Source: Nitrosomonadales bacterium (GTDB lineage Bacteria; Pseudomonadota; Gammaproteobacteria; Burkholderiales; Gallionellaceae). From it: a stretch of 7,512 nucleotides of DNA. The notes under the pieces are model-generated. The model had not been told where the DNA came from, ran no database searches, and was given only the letters and a program-made list of their open reading frames with translations. A program made the position numbers and the translations under genes. Shown here in pieces: positions 7,074-7,512 of this stretch; position 1 is the first letter of the stretch; every line of letters begins with the position of its first letter. Where the stretch lies: contig JACREA010000219.1 in NCBI GenBank assembly GCA_016218465.1, positions 1 to 7,512 on the forward strand, written 5' to 3'.

Positions 7074-7137
7074 TCATTACTCCTTTAGCTAATTACTGTT
7101 CCATATAATTCAAAATGTTGAGCTTCAGTGCCCGCCT

Positions 7138-7512
7138 TCACCCGGCCGTCTTCCGTAAATACACGAACCAGAATGCAACCGTGACGACCAGCATCATGAC
7201 ACCCAGCCAATTATAGTTTTGTCGTATGCCCTCATTAATTTCGGCGGATTTATAACCGGTGATCATGGAACGCACCAGGTTTTCACGATGCAGTACGCTG
7301 CTCACCACCACTCCGATAATATGTAGCAATATCACCGCAAGCATGACTTTGGTTGCAGCCCCATGCATATTAACCACTGCTTCGCTGGCATTATCCTGAA
7401 GCGCCATCACGCCCGTCACACATATAAATAAGCCGATCGACAAAAGCAACCAGACCGCTACACTTCCTGCCGGGTTGTGCCCAAGATAATGTTTAGGCTT
7501 AGCCTTGAACAA
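7138..7512 (-). CDS. b561-type membrane cytochrome b, C-terminal 124 residues (runs off right edge)
   Basis: The C-terminal part of an integral membrane diheme cytochrome b of the bacterial b561/Ni-hydrogenase b-subunit type, which carries electrons between the quinone pool and a periplasmic partner. The reading frame is open to the window edge; the first codon seen is TTG (Leu) and is probably internal. Visible parts, numbered from the edge, are the family-typical KHYLGHNPAGS (7-17), then hydrophobic helices at about 18-38, 51-73 and 102-119. The second helix region carries His50 and His64, spaced 14 residues apart as expected for two axial heme ligands on one helix; His75 follows in VLHRENLVRSMITGYK. 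Ligands on the first helices would be off the window. Cytochromes of this kind often precede DHC genes, which fits the downstream order here. Confidence 0.88.
   Translation of the reverse strand: MFKAKPKHYLGHNPAGSVAVWLLLSIGLFICVTGVMALQDNASEAVVNMHGAATKVMLAVILLHIIGVVVSSVLHRENLVRSMITGYKSAEINEGIRQNYNWLGVMMLVVTVAFWFVYLRKTAG

Noticed and set aside
7085..7092. TTAGCTAA palindrome just upstream of the four-helix protein gene
   Set aside because: Only 8 bases, overlaps the Shine-Dalgarno region, and is easily expected by chance in AT-rich spacer.
7104..7109. TATAAT on the plus strand in the gap between the cytochrome b and four-helix genes
   Set aside because: It points away from the direction of both flanking genes, and no plus-strand gene follows; the gap is AT-rich, so a chance match is likely.

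Overview
The window reads as a chromosomal stretch of a proteobacterium, most likely a betaproteobacterium. The clues are an ordered hemC-hemD-hemX-hemY cluster with a divergent ppc gene, a c-type/b-type cytochrome cluster and moderately high GC. The family Gallionellaceae or another Nitrosomonadales lineage is plausible from the overall look, but that is an impression and not proof. No mobile element, tRNA, rRNA, CRISPR array or phage gene was seen.

Layout. (1) 1-1679, minus strand: the N-terminal 559 residues of phosphoenolpyruvate carboxylase (ppc), running off the left edge. (2) 1680-1761: an 82-base divergent promoter region with a 9-bp GC-rich inverted repeat and overlapping promoter-like elements for ppc and hemC. 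(3) 1762-5804, plus strand: a tight operon hemC, hemD, hemX, hemY, with gaps of 17 and 10 bases and then a 4-base ATGA overlap. HemC and HemD convert porphobilinogen to uroporphyrinogen III, the common precursor of heme and siroheme. HemX and HemY are membrane-anchored accessory proteins whose biochemical roles are unsettled. (4) 5805-5879: a convergent intergenic region with a 12-bp perfect hairpin that probably terminates transcription from both sides. (5) 5880-7512, minus strand: a three-gene electron-transfer cluster. In transcription order it holds the C-terminal part of a b561-type membrane cytochrome b (cut by the right edge), an unrecognised four-helix membrane protein with regularly placed histidines, and a periplasmic diheme cytochrome c of the DHC family.

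Functionally the window joins anaplerotic carbon metabolism, tetrapyrrole synthesis and a heme-using membrane/periplasm redox module. The most interesting element is the 206-residue protein at 6453-7073. Each of its four predicted helices begins with H-x-x-[LV]-G, which would place candidate bis-histidine heme sites on both sides of the membrane. It sits between cytochrome b and DHC, partners that are known to travel together.
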